A DNA stretch of 64,000 bases from Druceiella hillmani (taxonomy: Eukaryota > Arthropoda > Insecta > Lepidoptera > Hepialidae): positions 565,501 through 629,500 of the forward strand of contig JAYKKI010000062.1 of the NCBI GenBank assembly GCA_039881145.1, in the 5' to 3' direction. The first letter of the stretch is position 1; every line of letters starts with the position of its first letter. Shown here piece after piece: positions 26,991-40,655 of this stretch. The notes below the pieces were generated by a model, which was not told the DNA's origin, searched no databases, and saw only the letters and a list, made by a program, of their open reading frames with translations. The position numbers and the translations under genes were made by a program.

Positions 26991-29025
26991 GTAGCTAGTT
27001 ATATTTATTTTCTGGATATACCTATAGTAGTATCTATGTTATATTTATTTTCTGGATATGCCTCAGACTCGATTTCAAAATTAAAGCGACCAACGAAAGG
27101 ACGTGACGATGAACCCTGTCATAAACGAATTATTTAAGGTATTGATCGATAAATTAAGTTGTTTACATCTTTTCGTAATTAAATAGTTTTGTGAATCTTA
27201 TCAGTTAAACATCTTATTATTACTTACTGATTATTTTTAGTTTTAGCATAAATTTGTGCTGTTGATAATAAGACATTATTATTTGATTTAATCTTAGTGC
27301 ATAACGAAACCAATTATTTGTTACGTTGTTATCACGGAAATTTTCTGAATTAACGACTCACAATGACTATTCAAATTTATTTCCGAAGTATATAATTGCG
27401 CATTTAGAATTTATATTACTGTCTTCTTTATATAAATGTAATAATTTACGATAACGCTTCCCACATAACTCACAACCTAGCAAAAATCTACATTGTTTAA
27501 TATAATGTAATTCTCCTAAATATTTTATGCAAAGATTTTTTGATCTTAAAATTCGTAACGAGCTTGTGGCGAATTTAGCTGTTGAAATCCAGAACGAACA
27601 GAAATTAAATTATCCGATTTATCATAAAAAAGCAAGCATTGATGTAAGACGGCGACGATGTTCAAATATTTTTATTTTTAATTGGTTTACTAGCCATAAC
27701 AGAAACTGAATTGCGTACGCGATGACTGATCAGTAGGCGACTTACTTGAACGCTTTCCGCGTTCAAGTAGTCCTTCGCGAGTCCATTAGTAACGAAGTAA
27801 TCGCGAGTCCATTAGTAGCAGAGTTTATGGTGTGAACCAAAGTCAAATATTTAAACCGTTCCAATATTTTTAAATAGTCTTGCACAAATTAAATTAAATT
27901 GTTATATGTTGGACCATCATCATTGCGTTCCGACAATTAAACGGCCTGTACCGTTTATGAGTCTATTTTTCTTAAGGCACAATATAAAAGGATGAAATCT
28001 GCTAAATCGATAAATTTAAGCTGCTTAAAATTTCTCAACAGTAACGTCGAGGCTCTCTGACTTATTCGTATTTTTTAAAAAAATATCCCAAATTATGGGA
28101 TACGTTTCACCTGTAGGTATAACACAAGCGATAACTTTTCAAGCGCCTTCCGTAAGTTATCTCACCAAATACTGCGCAGTTTGCGATTCGGTTAATCTAA
28201 CATTCTTGTGGATATTCGATTTAAATGATTCATATGATTTAGGCCAATTTACCGTTTTTCCATTGAAGGAAGGTTAATCGATCAACGGTAATTTAAATTA
28301 GCATCTATTATTAGCATCAGTTGCTGATTTATTCAAGGGTGACGGTTCAGCGGCTTGCAAGGTCATATCCCGAGCACGTTTTCTGCTAAATATAAGTAAT
28401 CAAAAGGGCCTGAGGTGTTGTAAGAAGGTTGGCTATTCGGATTTGTCAATCAATTATGCTATCCACCACAGTTAAAAATTCAATGCGCATCTCTCTGAAC
28501 ATCTTAAACTGTTATATGAAGATCTGTTTACTTCTAGAATCAAATGACTTTATTTCTAACGAATGTTTATATAAATGCGTCATACACTCAAAGGGATGTT
28601 CCATATTTACAGTCAACATTAAAAATAGTATATCTATTTTGAAAATAAAACGTGTTATTAATATAATTCAGATAATATATAAAATTACGAATTGCGAAAT
28701 TAAATTTTTTTAAACATTTCTAGAATTTACTAAGATGATGCTATATAAGCGAATATCCAAATATGGCAAGAATTATTTTAAGTAAATTAGCTTGGAATTT
28801 ATCCGGTTTTCGAAGAAAGAAAAATGTTGTCTGACCGAGGGCCGAATATTAACTGATTTAAAACCAAAATCTATCTAGGTATTACGAATATTTAAGTTAC
28901 GCTATACTAGAGGGAATTCAGGGCCGAAATATATCCGACCTGAAAAATAACAAAATATGTTCGAAGTCATCAATATCAATATTCAAAATCAGTATAGTTA
29001 TTCTATATATCTGGGCTGATTTACA
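26991..29025 (-). other. BEL/Pao gag/leader region, badly decayed
   Basis: Lies between the primer-binding-like site and protease, so it should hold gag. No zinc knuckle or other Gag motif could be read on the minus strand. It contains several small repeats: 'gttatatttattttctggat' twice (27000 and 27039), a perfect 11-bp hairpin 'tacttgaacgc' at 27743-27769, and a 26-bp direct repeat 'tcgcgagtccattagta...' at 27775-27826. Plus-strand open frames at 27527-27709, 28095-28277 and 28429-28713 are taken as chance. Confidence 0.5.
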
Positions 29026-29044
29026 TCCGGCTTTTGAAGGACCA
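29026..29044 (-). promoter_or_regulatory. Primer-binding-site-like sequence
   Basis: Seven bases after the 5' LTR the minus strand reads 'TGGTCCTTCAAAAGCCGGA'. It begins TGG, as sites complementary to a tRNA CCA end do, and resembles the 'TGGTCCTTCGAGCCGGA' wording I recall for insect BEL elements. The tRNA was not identified. Confidence 0.6.
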
Positions 29045-29051
29045 AAATATA

Positions 29052-30123
29052 TGGTCGAGGCGTATGCGTATAAATAGCACAAGCACCGCTCGGAAAAATT
29101 AGTCCTACCAGAAAATATCTAAATAATCTGAAAACAATACTTGTCTAAATGCAAACTTATTACAATCACCGAGTAGAAGAACTTCTTACAATCAGCACTT
29201 ATATTAATATAAACCAAGCTGTTATTCGATTGGTTTGTTCTCGGAATTACAATGACAATATATGCTCAAATCAATTACCATTCACTAATCTGAAGATTTC
29301 TGCACGAGGTTGATCTCTTTACTCACACGAACCTCTTACAAATGAGAGCCGGGAACTTCCAAGGTCCCAGTTTTCAAATAGGCTGGCATTTGCGTTGACC
29401 AGGGTAACACTTCCTATAATTCCTTCCTGGTAACTGTATTCCAACTATAAAATAAAGTATTTCCCAACCCGACCCAAGTTTTTGCCTCGCCGGTTATATC
29501 CAATAAGATAAGTTCTGATACGATGAATATTTCGATAGATGCATTCAAATTAAACAAGACGAGTTTGAATCAATTGCATCTTTAATAACTTTTTGATTTA
29601 TTTTAATTCACAAACTCTTCGTAAATATAATTCGAAAGATTACCAATTCACCAGCAAAGCTTATTTAATTAGAAACTGTGGTTACGAAATACAAATCTGA
29701 TTCAAATTTAATTTAGTCGGATTGCTTTTTTCATCACGACCAGTTTAAGCAGAAAGTCAAATAAGTATCTAAAACGAAAAAAAGAACGCAGAATTTTTAA
29801 AATAAGACAGAAAAATTTCTAAAGAAATATCGAACATCCTAGACTGATTTGAATTTATTCCTAATTTTACATTTTATATCCAGACTTTATTTCTTTCTGC
29901 ACATTTTAAAATAAAGGTTGCCAGCACCATCTTTACCTTGTTGAGAAACGTCAAAAAATGTTAAATTATTAATGCTAATGTCATTGTAATAAATTTATTT
30001 TTGCGAGTATAAACCAATAATAATTCCTTGCGCTTATTAAATCATTTTAAAGAGAATTAATTATAATAATTATTTTCCAAATATATATTTATCAATGACT
30101 ATAACATATTTATTGTCCAAACA
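29052..30123 (-). repeat. BEL/Pao 5' LTR
   Basis: Partner of 22561-23655. Both share the same two ends (plus strand TGGT...CCAAACA) and internal landmarks. Both also keep a plus-strand TATAAATA near the left end. That is antisense to the element and close to the U5 end, so it is not the element's own promoter. Confidence 0.92.
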
Positions 30124-30128
30124 ATAAT
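30124..30128. repeat. Target-site duplication, right (ATAAT)
   Basis: Matches the 5 bp before the left LTR exactly. Confidence 0.8.
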
Positions 30129-33032
30129 AACATTTAAAAAAGTATTGGTCATGCCTCGTAGTGTTAATTTTCCCATCTCTAAAAAAATGTTTGTGTTATT
30201 TATTCCTTTACTAATTAAACCATGTTATTAGGGCTTAACTTTTTAATGAATGCTTAATGTTATACTAGAGAAGCGATAAATTAAATCATTCTATTATGAC
30301 ACAATAAAGATCTATTAAATTATTTCTGTTGTTTCTTTGCTAAATTATCTCTTTATTGTTGGATACAGATATTTAAAAAAATATCAACATTTGTGCAATA
30401 AATAATGCATATCTCTCTCTTACTCCCCTGACAGATGTTAGGTGAAAACCGTTTTACACCTGTTACGTTTACGTTTACCGTTTACGTTTACAATTTTACA
30501 CTGAATTTAAAAAGAAGTGGGCTGTGGGTACGTTCAAATAATGGTGCGTAGGTCATAGTCTACACCTTAATCGAGCAAATCAAGTGAATGAATATAACCA
30601 GTTAATTAGTTATAGAATACGATGGTTGATTTTGGTCCTAATGATTTATTTATATAACAAATTATAGGAAACAAATTAAACCTCGCTTGCACAAACGTGC
30701 TTAAGTGTATTAGCTAAAGATTATAAAAAAAACTTAAATTAAAATCAACTATACAATAAGAAATGCCTCCTAGCTTAAATGAAGGTGTAATATTATATAT
30801 TGCCACTTCAACAAAAATCTTACGCCTTGTGATATTTTAAAAATCAAAGTACCTAAAACCTACGGTTAAATTTTGCTTCATATCTATATTGTATTGAAAT
30901 GATAAATATTGATTCCCAATAACTTTTTCAGTTATATTCGACGGGTTAATTTATCAACAGTAAGAAACTTTTCTGTCTATTATTTTCGTTCGATTAACTT
31001 CTATCAACGGTCCGTTTTACGCAAATGTTCAAATTCTTGCCATAAATTATAAAATTTATTGCAAACATTTTTTGAAAATCACTAAGCGTGATATCCTCTA
31101 GACACAAAGATATAGATATTTTACGATCGTTACCATATTGGAATGAGGATTCCGATAATAAAAGTAATAGGATTCGCCTTATATATGAATATCTAATAAA
31201 TTATATGCATGAGCTAAATGAACATGATTTTAAAACAAGATTTTGGATTAAAAAGCGTTCTGTTAAATTATTACAATATACTAATTAATATTGTAATTTA
31301 TTATGTATAAAATTACAAGTGTTATTTGTTTTATAATAAATGATAATCATAATAATATATTTATCATTAAAAATGTTTAATATTTAAATTTTAAATATTA
31401 TATTAATACTGGCTTTTGTCGCATTTAATACTTGAAAAAATGGAAAGCATGGACTGGTTCCATTACACAACAACGCACATTTGTTTGCATTTGTATTATT
31501 CTTGGGTTTAAAATATAAGAACACCACTTATAAAAACGGTTAAAATATAATAACACCACTTTAAAATATAAGTACACTTTCGCTACATAAAACTTCACGA
31601 AACATTTAAATTATGTCTAATCTTACGTCATTAAATGTGTCTGTTTAGTTATAATTTATTTATTTGGTTCATGTATATATTTAAATGGCCAATTTGCATT
31701 ATGTGTTAACGGAATGTGTCGTTTGTTCGAGAGGGCACGAATAGAAAGCTATCAACAACTGTTGACAGATAGTTAAACCATTAAAATATTTTTGGAAAAC
31801 AGGTTACAGGAATAATGAAACATAAAAAGTTATTAACTATCTTAGATTCCTATTCAGTACAACGCCCAGTATTACAACCTTAACTGTACCTCCCTAAATA
31901 GATAAATTGATAAACAAATACAAGTATAATCAGAAACTAAAAAACTTGTGGAAATTTTCAAGACAACCCTTGAGGCTAAGCGCTGCTTTTATTTTGCTTT
32001 ACTCTAGGAAAGATTTTTTATAAACTCAATTAAAATTTTTTAGATAAAATTATTGTGGAAATATATTCAATATTATTTTTCAAAGCAGCTTTTATATGAA
32101 AGTAAAATTGCTACTTTTCAATAAATGTGGTAATTACACAGATTAAAATTTCACACAACTTTTTCTTTCTTCGAGATACACTATTTGCTAGTCAAGGTTT
32201 TAATTCTGCTTAGCCTAGGTTTTTATCTTGGGTAAACTAAAGATATACCTACTCATCCAAAAATCATAAAGTATATTTTTCCAGACAGAAGAAATATTTT
32301 TAACCAAGAATGAAAAGAATCTGTTCTCGTATTTATGAAATAGCCTCCTTAATTTATATTGGAGAATGAAATTTAAAACCAGATTATCTCGTGCGCAAAA
32401 ATATAATTAATTTTAAAAACTAAACTAGTTAGAAACGCCGAAGCATCGCTTAAGGATATCCACATCATTTTTCATTCTCTTTCAGCTTCTACTTTTTTGC
32501 TTTTAGTACGTTCACAGATTTTTTTCGAAGAGCTGTAGAATCATTTTATGTTAAACGTTATTTTATGAAATAAAAGAAATTGCAGTTCGATACGCTATAA
32601 GCGACATAACTCATACTGCTAACCAATATAAAAATATAATACTTTTTTCATTTCGATTACAGCCTGAAAGAGTTACGTATAGCCATAGAGAACATGTTAT
32701 AAATTTTCTAGAAAACATCTCGTGCATTGCTCAATCTATCGTGCATTGATCATTGGCCACTCCTGGATAAAAATAAAATTTTGATACAAAAGATAGTTTA
32801 TAACAAAATATTTTGTGTATTAGCACAATAGTTACCGAAATAAAATATTGCACATAAAAAACCCCTGAAATCATTTTCTACTTACAACCTAAATAAAACA
32901 CATCTGTAAAATTAATATTAAACGAAACTAGGAAATAAATAGGATATCCTGAACGCATACATACAAATTTAATTCTTCGTATTAAAGGTAAAAAACTACA
33001 CAATCTCAGCGTTGAAAATATTTCCATATGCC

Positions 33033-33035
<3 letters not shown>
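30129..33035. other. Intergenic; one unidentified open frame at 31088-31288
   Basis: The 66-codon plus-strand frame at 31088 encodes a charged, protein-like peptide ('LPYWNEDSDNKSNRIRLIYE') with no family I recognise and no clear splice sites. A degenerate TTTACG hexamer run is at 30459-30495. Three imperfect copies of 'taaaatataa.aacacca' lie at 31508-31580. Nothing else is supported. Confidence 0.35.
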
Positions 33036-33098
<63 letters not shown>

Positions 33099-33131
33099 TA
33101 TATATATATGTGTGTGTGTGCGTGTGCGTGT
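33036..33131. repeat. Compound (AT)n(AC)n(AT)n(TG)n microsatellite
   Basis: The AC and TG blocks flank a short AT core, so the middle is self-complementary and could form a cruciform. The alternating purine-pyrimidine sequence is also of Z-DNA type. Confidence 0.93.
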
Positions 33132-35849
33132 CAATCTAATTTTCCACATCTAATTTTATCAAGTCTTCGAAAAATTTATTGCGCTAGAAAGGTTATATCA
33201 TATAACAACTGACGCGCGAACCAAGGTCATACTTATTTTTTTATTTTATTATGAACTTTGTGTTGACGTTATGAAAAAATCAAAAGTATTCGGCATAATG
33301 TACTCAAAACTTCTAAGGTAAAAGTTGCATTTATATGTTAGTTTGTTCGTTATTTTAGAGATATTTTTACAAATATTAAAATAATTTTGACACCTGTGGA
33401 CCATAATACGGACGAATATACAATATGTCCCAATTATTTTTATCTATAAAAACCAAGCAGTTACTTTGAAAATTATCCTGAATTAACATAAAACATGCTT
33501 TTATTGTGAATGTTCCCTAAAATGTCAATTTAATTATCTAAAAATATGATTAACTTCTTTTGAAAAGAAAATGTTATTAAATTAATTTAACTGAAATTGA
33601 ATTCTAGAGACAAGAGGGTTCGATACATTTAAATCGTTTTGAATCTTAAATCGCGCGCGAATAAAACCATGTGTAATAACTATTTAAGGAATAAATTGAT
33701 AAAATATAAATGTATGACAATTATAAAAACTAATTTAAAATAAATTAACCAACTTCCTACGTACGTAATGCCTACAGCACTTAAGATAACGAAATTAATA
33801 TTAAATAAAAATTTCCAAAAAGATTTACCAAAAAGGAAGAAATATTAAGTGTTATGTTTATATTTTTATACAACAACATAGATAACAAAAGTAGATATTA
33901 ACCTAAGTAGGTATGTTAACATATATTTTAAAAAGGTTGGTGCCAACCAAAATAAGGTTTCTGTTTGGTTTTGTGGTATGTATTTTAATCATATCTAGCT
34001 AGCATCAAACTCAAGAAAATTATACAATTCGTTTATTTGTTTCTAAAAAATACATGCGCAAACATATAGACATAAATATACACTCTAATAATTTTGTTTT
34101 ACATCAGTATTAATTTTTTTGTGTAAGAATTTTTTTACATTGGTTTTATATTTAATCCTACATAATATTATCCAATTAAACGACTACTCAATTCAATGAC
34201 TGAATTACGAATTATTAATGTAAATACATGACAGAGTAACTTTTTTATATAGGCGTTATAGGTATATAAGCAAAAGACCTAAATGTTACAAATGATTCTT
34301 CAGGAGTAACATATTAGACTACTATTTCTAAAAAGTTGTGTTTAGTTCAAAAATGATGATATTGAAATGTTAATATTGGAGATTGTTCTAAAAATTAATA
34401 AAATGCAATGAGCGCCTCTTTTTGAGGCAGAATTTTGAGAGCATGAAAGATATAAATAGTACAAATGGTAGCAGGAAATCACAATTCAATGACGATTTAG
34501 TTTTAACATAAGAGTTTATTATTATATTAGAACTAAAAAAAATTTACAACCATTAATTCGAAATTGACAATGTGCCATACCAATCAAGAAAAGTGCCTAT
34601 CTCATTTTTCATTAAAATAAAATAAAAAACAAAATAGGCAGTTTTCTTGAAAATTCAGTATACATAAAAGTTTAATGTAAGTTTAATCGCATGTGATCAA
34701 TAAATATACTATTAAAAAACAGCGAATTTTAATACTAATATTTTCGTATAAAATTTCTGTTTTTTTTTTAAGAATCCGGTAAAGTGGCAGCATATTTTTT
34801 AAGTCGAATATTTCCTGATTTAATTTACCAAAAAAGAGTAATTTTGAAGTGAATTCACTTTCATGTCCCGCAATTTTACAGTTTAGATTTCATTACGTGT
34901 TTATATATATTTTCAAGTTTCCAACTCAAGTTGTTACGAAAATGAAAACAGTTAACAATCTAGTTTCATTAGCCTTTTATAATTTGAAATATCAAATGGT
35001 AACAATTCAATATATCAATTTTAAATCTTTTTCAATATTTCTAGCTATTATTAAGTCATTTTCGGTATTTATTTAAGAATTGATTGTGTTGGGTTTTCTA
35101 ATTAATCTTTAACACCGATTTGCTCTTGGTAGATTGGAAACCATAAGACCGTATTTCGGAAACTTTCACAATGCATGCACATAGCTTTCTATTGTGCCAT
35201 AACTGCCATTGAACTCTTCATTCAGTGGACAGGTAAGCCGTAGATATCGTTTTCAATTTAGTATCTTATTCTATGTACATGTGACTCAATTGAAATGATA
35301 ATCGTCATGAAACGTCATTTTTAAAGTAATAGTCATGAAATTTCCGAATCAAATTGTTTGCAATCCATTGAGAGATTTTTGATTGCCATCGCATGGCATG
35401 TATTACTTGTGGCGGTTTTCGAATCAATACCTAGGCGGAAATCAAAAAATTAGAAAAATTGATACGTAATATCAATTTGAGACCATTTTTTTAAAGGCAT
35501 CTATATTTAATGCTGTCGCAAACCAAACGCGCTTCGGTTTATTTACACTTTACAATAACATGCTTTGAAACTTTCGAAACTTTTTTGAAAATCCCAAACT
35601 TGTGGTAAAGTTTTATTCACCTACTAAATACACTCATTGAAATCTCAAATAATATTTCGGCATGCACCCAATTTTTGAAATGTCGTATTTCTTTTACCCA
35701 ATTTTTCGAAAATTAAAGAACTAAAATCAATAAAAAACATCTCGTCATATTTATGATAGCTATTTATTTAGTTTCTTTTATAAAAACGTAATATTTAAAA
35801 AATTTTATCAGTAACAGTTCATGAAATTGCTTGGAAATAAAAAGAGATT
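33132..35849. other. Intergenic; possible small exon at 35133-35232 (+)
   Basis: Mostly featureless. At 35133-35232 a 100-nt stretch is open in one frame ('HKTVFRKLSQCMHIAFYCAI'), follows TTTGCTCTTGGTAG (acceptor-like) and ends CAG/GTAAGC (donor-like). It is richer in G+C than its flanks. The product is unknown and the signal may be chance. Confidence 0.3.
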
Positions 35850-36590
35850 AACCTGAAATATATTGAATACTTTAAAGAAGTTAATGAAAGCTGTGCTTTT
35901 TATCGTAAAATCAATGTTTATCAAAAAGTATTTAAACAATGTTTGACCCTCTTTAGAAACAAGGAAAGTGAAATTTCATGTGAATTAGAAGCTATTCTAA
36001 ATACATGGGTTGAATATTTTAATAATTTTATGAATTTAAAGCATCACTTTCCTTGCAATAGAGTTAATGCATAAAAAGAGCAGCTGTTGTGTCGCCGACG
36101 ATTGAAGAAATGAAACTAGCTATTAAAAAGCTAAAAGTTTGGAAAGCACCTAGAATTGATCATTTGTCTTCAGAGCTTCTCAACTGTGATAGTCCGGACT
36201 CGTTTAACAATTATAAATTTTTTCTTTAAATTTCGGATGGTGCTCAGATTCCTGAGGTTTAAAGCACTAGTGTCGCCTGTCGTATCTTCCAAAAAGGTCA
36301 TCGTCTTATCTGCTTCAGTCTCCTTTGTACAACGTACGAAATTTTTATCTTTTAAAGATAGTTGGCAACTTTTAACCGTAAATCGGGAATTATCAGTGTG
36401 GATTTATATTTCTCTTGAATTTCGAGCGGCTTTTTATAGTGCCAATAGGGAAAAATTATTCGAAGTAATAAATATTCCAACCAAGCGTATCCCTTTGATA
36501 AAAGCTACACTTATACATTCAAAAGTATCAATTCAATTCAGAACAAGTTCTTGAAAAAATTACCCATTTTAAATGGAGTTAGCTATAAAT
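35850..36590 (+). pseudogene. RTE-like non-LTR retrotransposon (LINE) relic, RT N-terminal part
   Basis: Starts in the linker between endonuclease and RT with 'FYRKINVYQKVF', 'RNKESEIS' and 'WVEYFNNFMN'. It continues with 'PTIEEMKLAIKKLKVWKAP' (RT domain entry), 'AQIPEV', 'CRIFQKGH' and 'YEIF'. RT motif A is 'LEFRAAFYSANREKLF', where the family has FIDF.AA.D; the catalytic Asp is lost. Then 'KRIPLIKATLIHSKV'. Stops and at least one frameshift. Truncated at both ends: no endonuclease and no YADD motif. The right end runs into an (AT)n tract. The clade (RTE or near relative) is from recalled motifs. Confidence 0.85.
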
Positions 36591-36591
36591 A

Positions 36592-36731
<140 letters not shown>

Positions 36732-36734
36732 ACG

Positions 36735-36960
36735 GTTTATTTATTTCTATACTTTAAGATATCTAATTGACACATATGGCGAACTTATTGCTGCAAGAGC
36801 AATCCTTACAGTCAACCAGAAGATCAGTCTTGCCCCACTGGACGAGCGGCCTAGAATCGAACTCGGGTCACAGCGGTGCGCCTCGCAGTCAATGGCCGTA
36901 GGTCTTGTCATCAACCCAACACACCACGTGACGACGTGATGACATGTGATATAATATGAC
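36735..36960 (-). mobile_element. tRNA-derived SINE
   Basis: On the minus strand a GC-rich head 'gttgatgacaagacctacgg ... gtgacccgagttcgattcta' carries a B-box-like GAGTTCGATTC preceded by a tRNA-like layout. A body follows with 'ggattgctcttgcagcaata', a phrase typical of insect LINE/SINE tails, then an A+T tail 'aaataaataaa' merging into (AT)n. The length of about 220 bp suits a SINE. The source tRNA is not identifiable, and the 71-codon minus frame across it is not a gene. Confidence 0.6.
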
Positions 36961-38331
36961 ATATATATATAAATACATATATGTATGTGTATATTAGTAA
37001 AAACTTTTTATTCACTAATAGAATGATAAAAATAATATATTATACTTTCGAATTATTTCAAACTAGCTTAAGCAGAGAAAAAGGTTTACATACGTTCAAA
37101 AGCATTATTACTTTAATTAGAATCAATACGAAGTATTATCGAAGATATAAACCTCAAAATTTAGGAATATCTGTGTGCATATGGATTCCACGGAATAGTA
37201 TTTATTTCAATGAACTGAGTTGTTAGGAAATTTTGTTTGTTGAAATATTTGTATAAGCGGAATTTTTTTCTTTAATTCCAATTTAAACATTTCTGGTAAA
37301 AATTCATTTAATACAAAGGTCCCTGACAATTTTCTTCAAATTCTTCTCATTATCATTATGTTTTTTTAATAATAGGATAAACACAATTTTTTGTTGAAAA
37401 CTACTATTCATTCTGATACAAAATTAAATACAGCTGAAGCATTGTGTTGGAATAATTTCTTTATGAAATCAACATTAAACATTTGTCACGGCGTAATATA
37501 GAGTATATCACGTAAAATGTATATTACGTCTATATTAGATGGTCCAGACGTAATGTATTAATCATATATATTTCTCCGGCAATGATATGCAAGAACTTGG
37601 CTCCATTTATCTCACTAACTTTTAAGGCTTACCGTATCTGCTTAAAATACTAAAGAAAGTTGAGTGGAAAAATTAAACAAATTAAATTTATTTATATATA
37701 GGAAAAAAAAGCCAATTTCACTTGAAAACTGTATTCATCACTTTAACATTTTCATTGTAAACATTTATTCGTAATAAATAACCTTAACTACCAATTACCA
37801 TATATGGGACATTGTCATATTGAAAATATAGTATAATGTGATATGGGTCTCTACATTATTACAGTCTTCCAGCGGCTTCCGCGACTTTTAAGAATATCGC
37901 ATACTACAAATTTGCAGGTTAGTTTTTGACACGCGGTCATACAAATATAATATATGATAATCTATGCTGTTAAACAACATTAATGTCGATCTGAGTGATG
38001 ACTGTACAAGTGTTGAAATAAATATTCAGTTTTATCCATAACTTAAAACTTTAATTTCGTTATTCACGCAAAATCAATATTCGCAACGACAAGTTGATTA
38101 GTTGTAGTTTTGATTTCACTGATGAAATAAGTTTATTATATGTACTCGAATACTTTCCATATTAATTTCTATAACAGGAAGTATGTAAATAAAAATATTT
38201 CAAAATTAATTTAGTTTTGAACAGATTCTCAACATACTTTTCAACTTGAAGTACAGTTACCACCCAGATGCTTTACTTGAGCACCTCCACAGTAAATGTT
38301 TAAAGCAATCTAAGTTGAACATGAACATGAA

Positions 38332-38388
<57 letters not shown>

Positions 38389-40521
38389 CATATTGAAAAG
38401 TAAAATAAAGAGAAATTCTGTCAAAGCTAATGAACATAGAATGAAACAGTATGGAAAGCCAATTATTTTTACGTGAAAAACACGCATCCCCTAGGAATAC
38501 ACGTATCTTATATGTTTCTATAGTAAACAAATAGTCTCAAATCTTGTAACATTACAAATTGTATAGCTTAATCAAAAAAAATTTAAATTACACATTATAC
38601 TTTCTTTTAATTAATAACTCTTTCCTCTACATAACAGTATCAATCTGAAAAAAAATTAATAGCGTTTTAATGTGACAATTGACATACTGGAAGCACTTAC
38701 GTGTAATAAAATATAATTAAATTATTTTTAACGCACATAAAGTTTATGAAATATTGAATAAATACATAAAAGCAATGGAAAGTTTGTTGTATATGTACGA
38801 TACAAGCAAAGATTTTCACATTTAGTAAAGACAGCATTTAGAAAAAAAAATGAATTTCATTAGTATTTTAAAGATAAACTCTGTGTTTAACTTTTATTAG
38901 CAATATGACTTCACCCTAAAATTTGGTTAAGTTTTTGCAATCGTCACAATCATGTGACAAAGGCTCGCAATAAATCAAACAAATCGAGGCGATTTATTCT
39001 TAATACAAGATTTAGTAATTTACATCCTATATTCAGAATTCATACAAGATTTTGTTCGGAAAAAATTTACACGTAATGAAAACCATTAACATATTCACTT
39101 TGGGTTATAAGTATCTGATATACATAGTTATATTAAATCACATTTATATACGAGTATGTGGTATCAGTTCAGTTAATCTGAATCTTTTAACCGGGGACAT
39201 CGATGTACAGTCCCTTGAACTAATGGAAACATTTTCCTATATGAATCTTTATAACAATATCTTGTTCATATCATCTGTAAATATACCAAACTGTATTCCC
39301 TAAATACACTTACATACAACTTCTTACATACCCTTAATACATTTTACCTCTTACTTTGTTTATTGTCGATATGCCTAATAAAGTATTTTAAACAGGACCA
39401 TTGATAGTTTATGAATAACTCTTTAAGAAAGAAAGACCAGGTACATGTTGTGTATTTTGAAACGTATTTTGTATCAATGTAAGGATGAAATATTATTAAA
39501 ATGTTTCTCCATTCATAGCCGTGGCTGTGGACAAAAGTTAAATTAGTGGATTTTTGGCACCAAAATCCCTAGATTTACGACTTACATATCAACGGCATAA
39601 TTTTATATATACCAATAAATGTCGTGTAACTGATTAATTGATTGACATTCATATTGTTTTTTATTCTAATTTTGGTATATGACAACCATACAGGCTGCAA
39701 AAGGATCACACGTCAAGTTTAACTGACAGTTAATCAACTGGCGGAAAATGTTCCAAACAATTAGGGCGCTGTAACAAAAAGGCGTAATAATAATAGTTTA
39801 AAAAAGCATAGAATTTAATTTCAAGCCTTGAAAATATCTCAGTATTATTAAAACATTAATTTCGTGGATATGACAATTAATGCGATACGAAAGTATTTAA
39901 GAAATTCAGTTGAAAAATAATATTGATATAAATCAAGGCAAACAAAGTGGAGTTCTTTAAATATTTATAATTTTTTCTTGAATCCAAAAATGACCAAATT
40001 TATCCTCTCTTCCGCAAAGCTCTTTACAAAAATGTTTTTTTAGGGCGATGCGTTATTTTAAGTACGCGTCTTGAATAGTGAACAAATTCAATAAGTGATC
40101 AATTTGTTCGAAATATTTGCGTAAACCTGCTTTTATTTGAGCTGAACCTAGGATATAACCGTTAAGATGAAATATTATAATATAATATAAAAAGTATAAG
40201 AGTGTAGATAAATAATCATTATAGAGAATTATCAGATTCTTTATGAGAAAATGACGAAAAGGTGAATAAAATAACCGAGTTCATTGATACTAATTATTTT
40301 AAATTTGGAAAAAAAATAATTAGGAATATATATTTGATTACTCTTTTATAAAAAAATATATACTTTATTTGTCTTCATTCACGTTTGCATATTCGTCTTG
40401 TATATACAATCGTTGTTTTTGTCTGTCATTTTTTATCCAAATCCAATTGTGCTGCAGTGCAACTGAAATAAAAATCTAGAATGGTTATTATAAAGTAAGA
40501 AAAAATTTATAAAATTTTATT
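36961..40521. other. Intergenic, no supported gene
   Basis: Open frames at 36981-37226 and 39052-39303 (plus) are protein-like in length but unrecognised and without splice support. There is an (AT)n microsatellite at 38332-38385. Confidence 0.4.
38332..38385. repeat. (AT)n microsatellite
   Basis: Pure AT with one GTAT interruption. Explains the Ile-Tyr frames on both strands. Confidence 0.95.
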
Positions 40522-40550
40522 CATATATATATATATATATTTATATATAC

Positions 40551-40621
<71 letters not shown>

Positions 40622-40655
40622 CATATAAATATATGTATATATATATATATATATT
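40522..40655. repeat. (AT)n microsatellite with regular ATAC variants
   Basis: AT repeat with ATATAC interruptions on the left and ATGTAT on the right. Confidence 0.95.

Larger units (their letters stand above)
22561..30123 (-). mobile_element. BEL/Pao LTR retrotransposon, complete but degenerate
   Basis: A full-length element of about 7.6 kb read on the minus strand: 5' LTR (30123-29052), primer-binding-like site, gag region, protease, reverse transcriptase, RNase H, integrase, polypurine tract, 3' LTR (23655-22561). The 5-bp sequence ATAAT flanks both ends (22556-22560 and 30124-30128), as expected of a target-site duplication. The domain order PR-RT-RH-IN and the motifs in each part are those of BEL/Pao, not Ty3/gypsy or Copia. 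Many stops and frameshifts, plus clearly diverged LTRs, show an old, non-autonomous copy. It lies outside the synaptotagmin gene. Confidence 0.93.

Noticed and set aside
30459..30495. TTTACG hexamer run as telomere-like repeat
   Set aside because: Short, imperfect and not the insect TTAGG type; more likely a simple-sequence tract.
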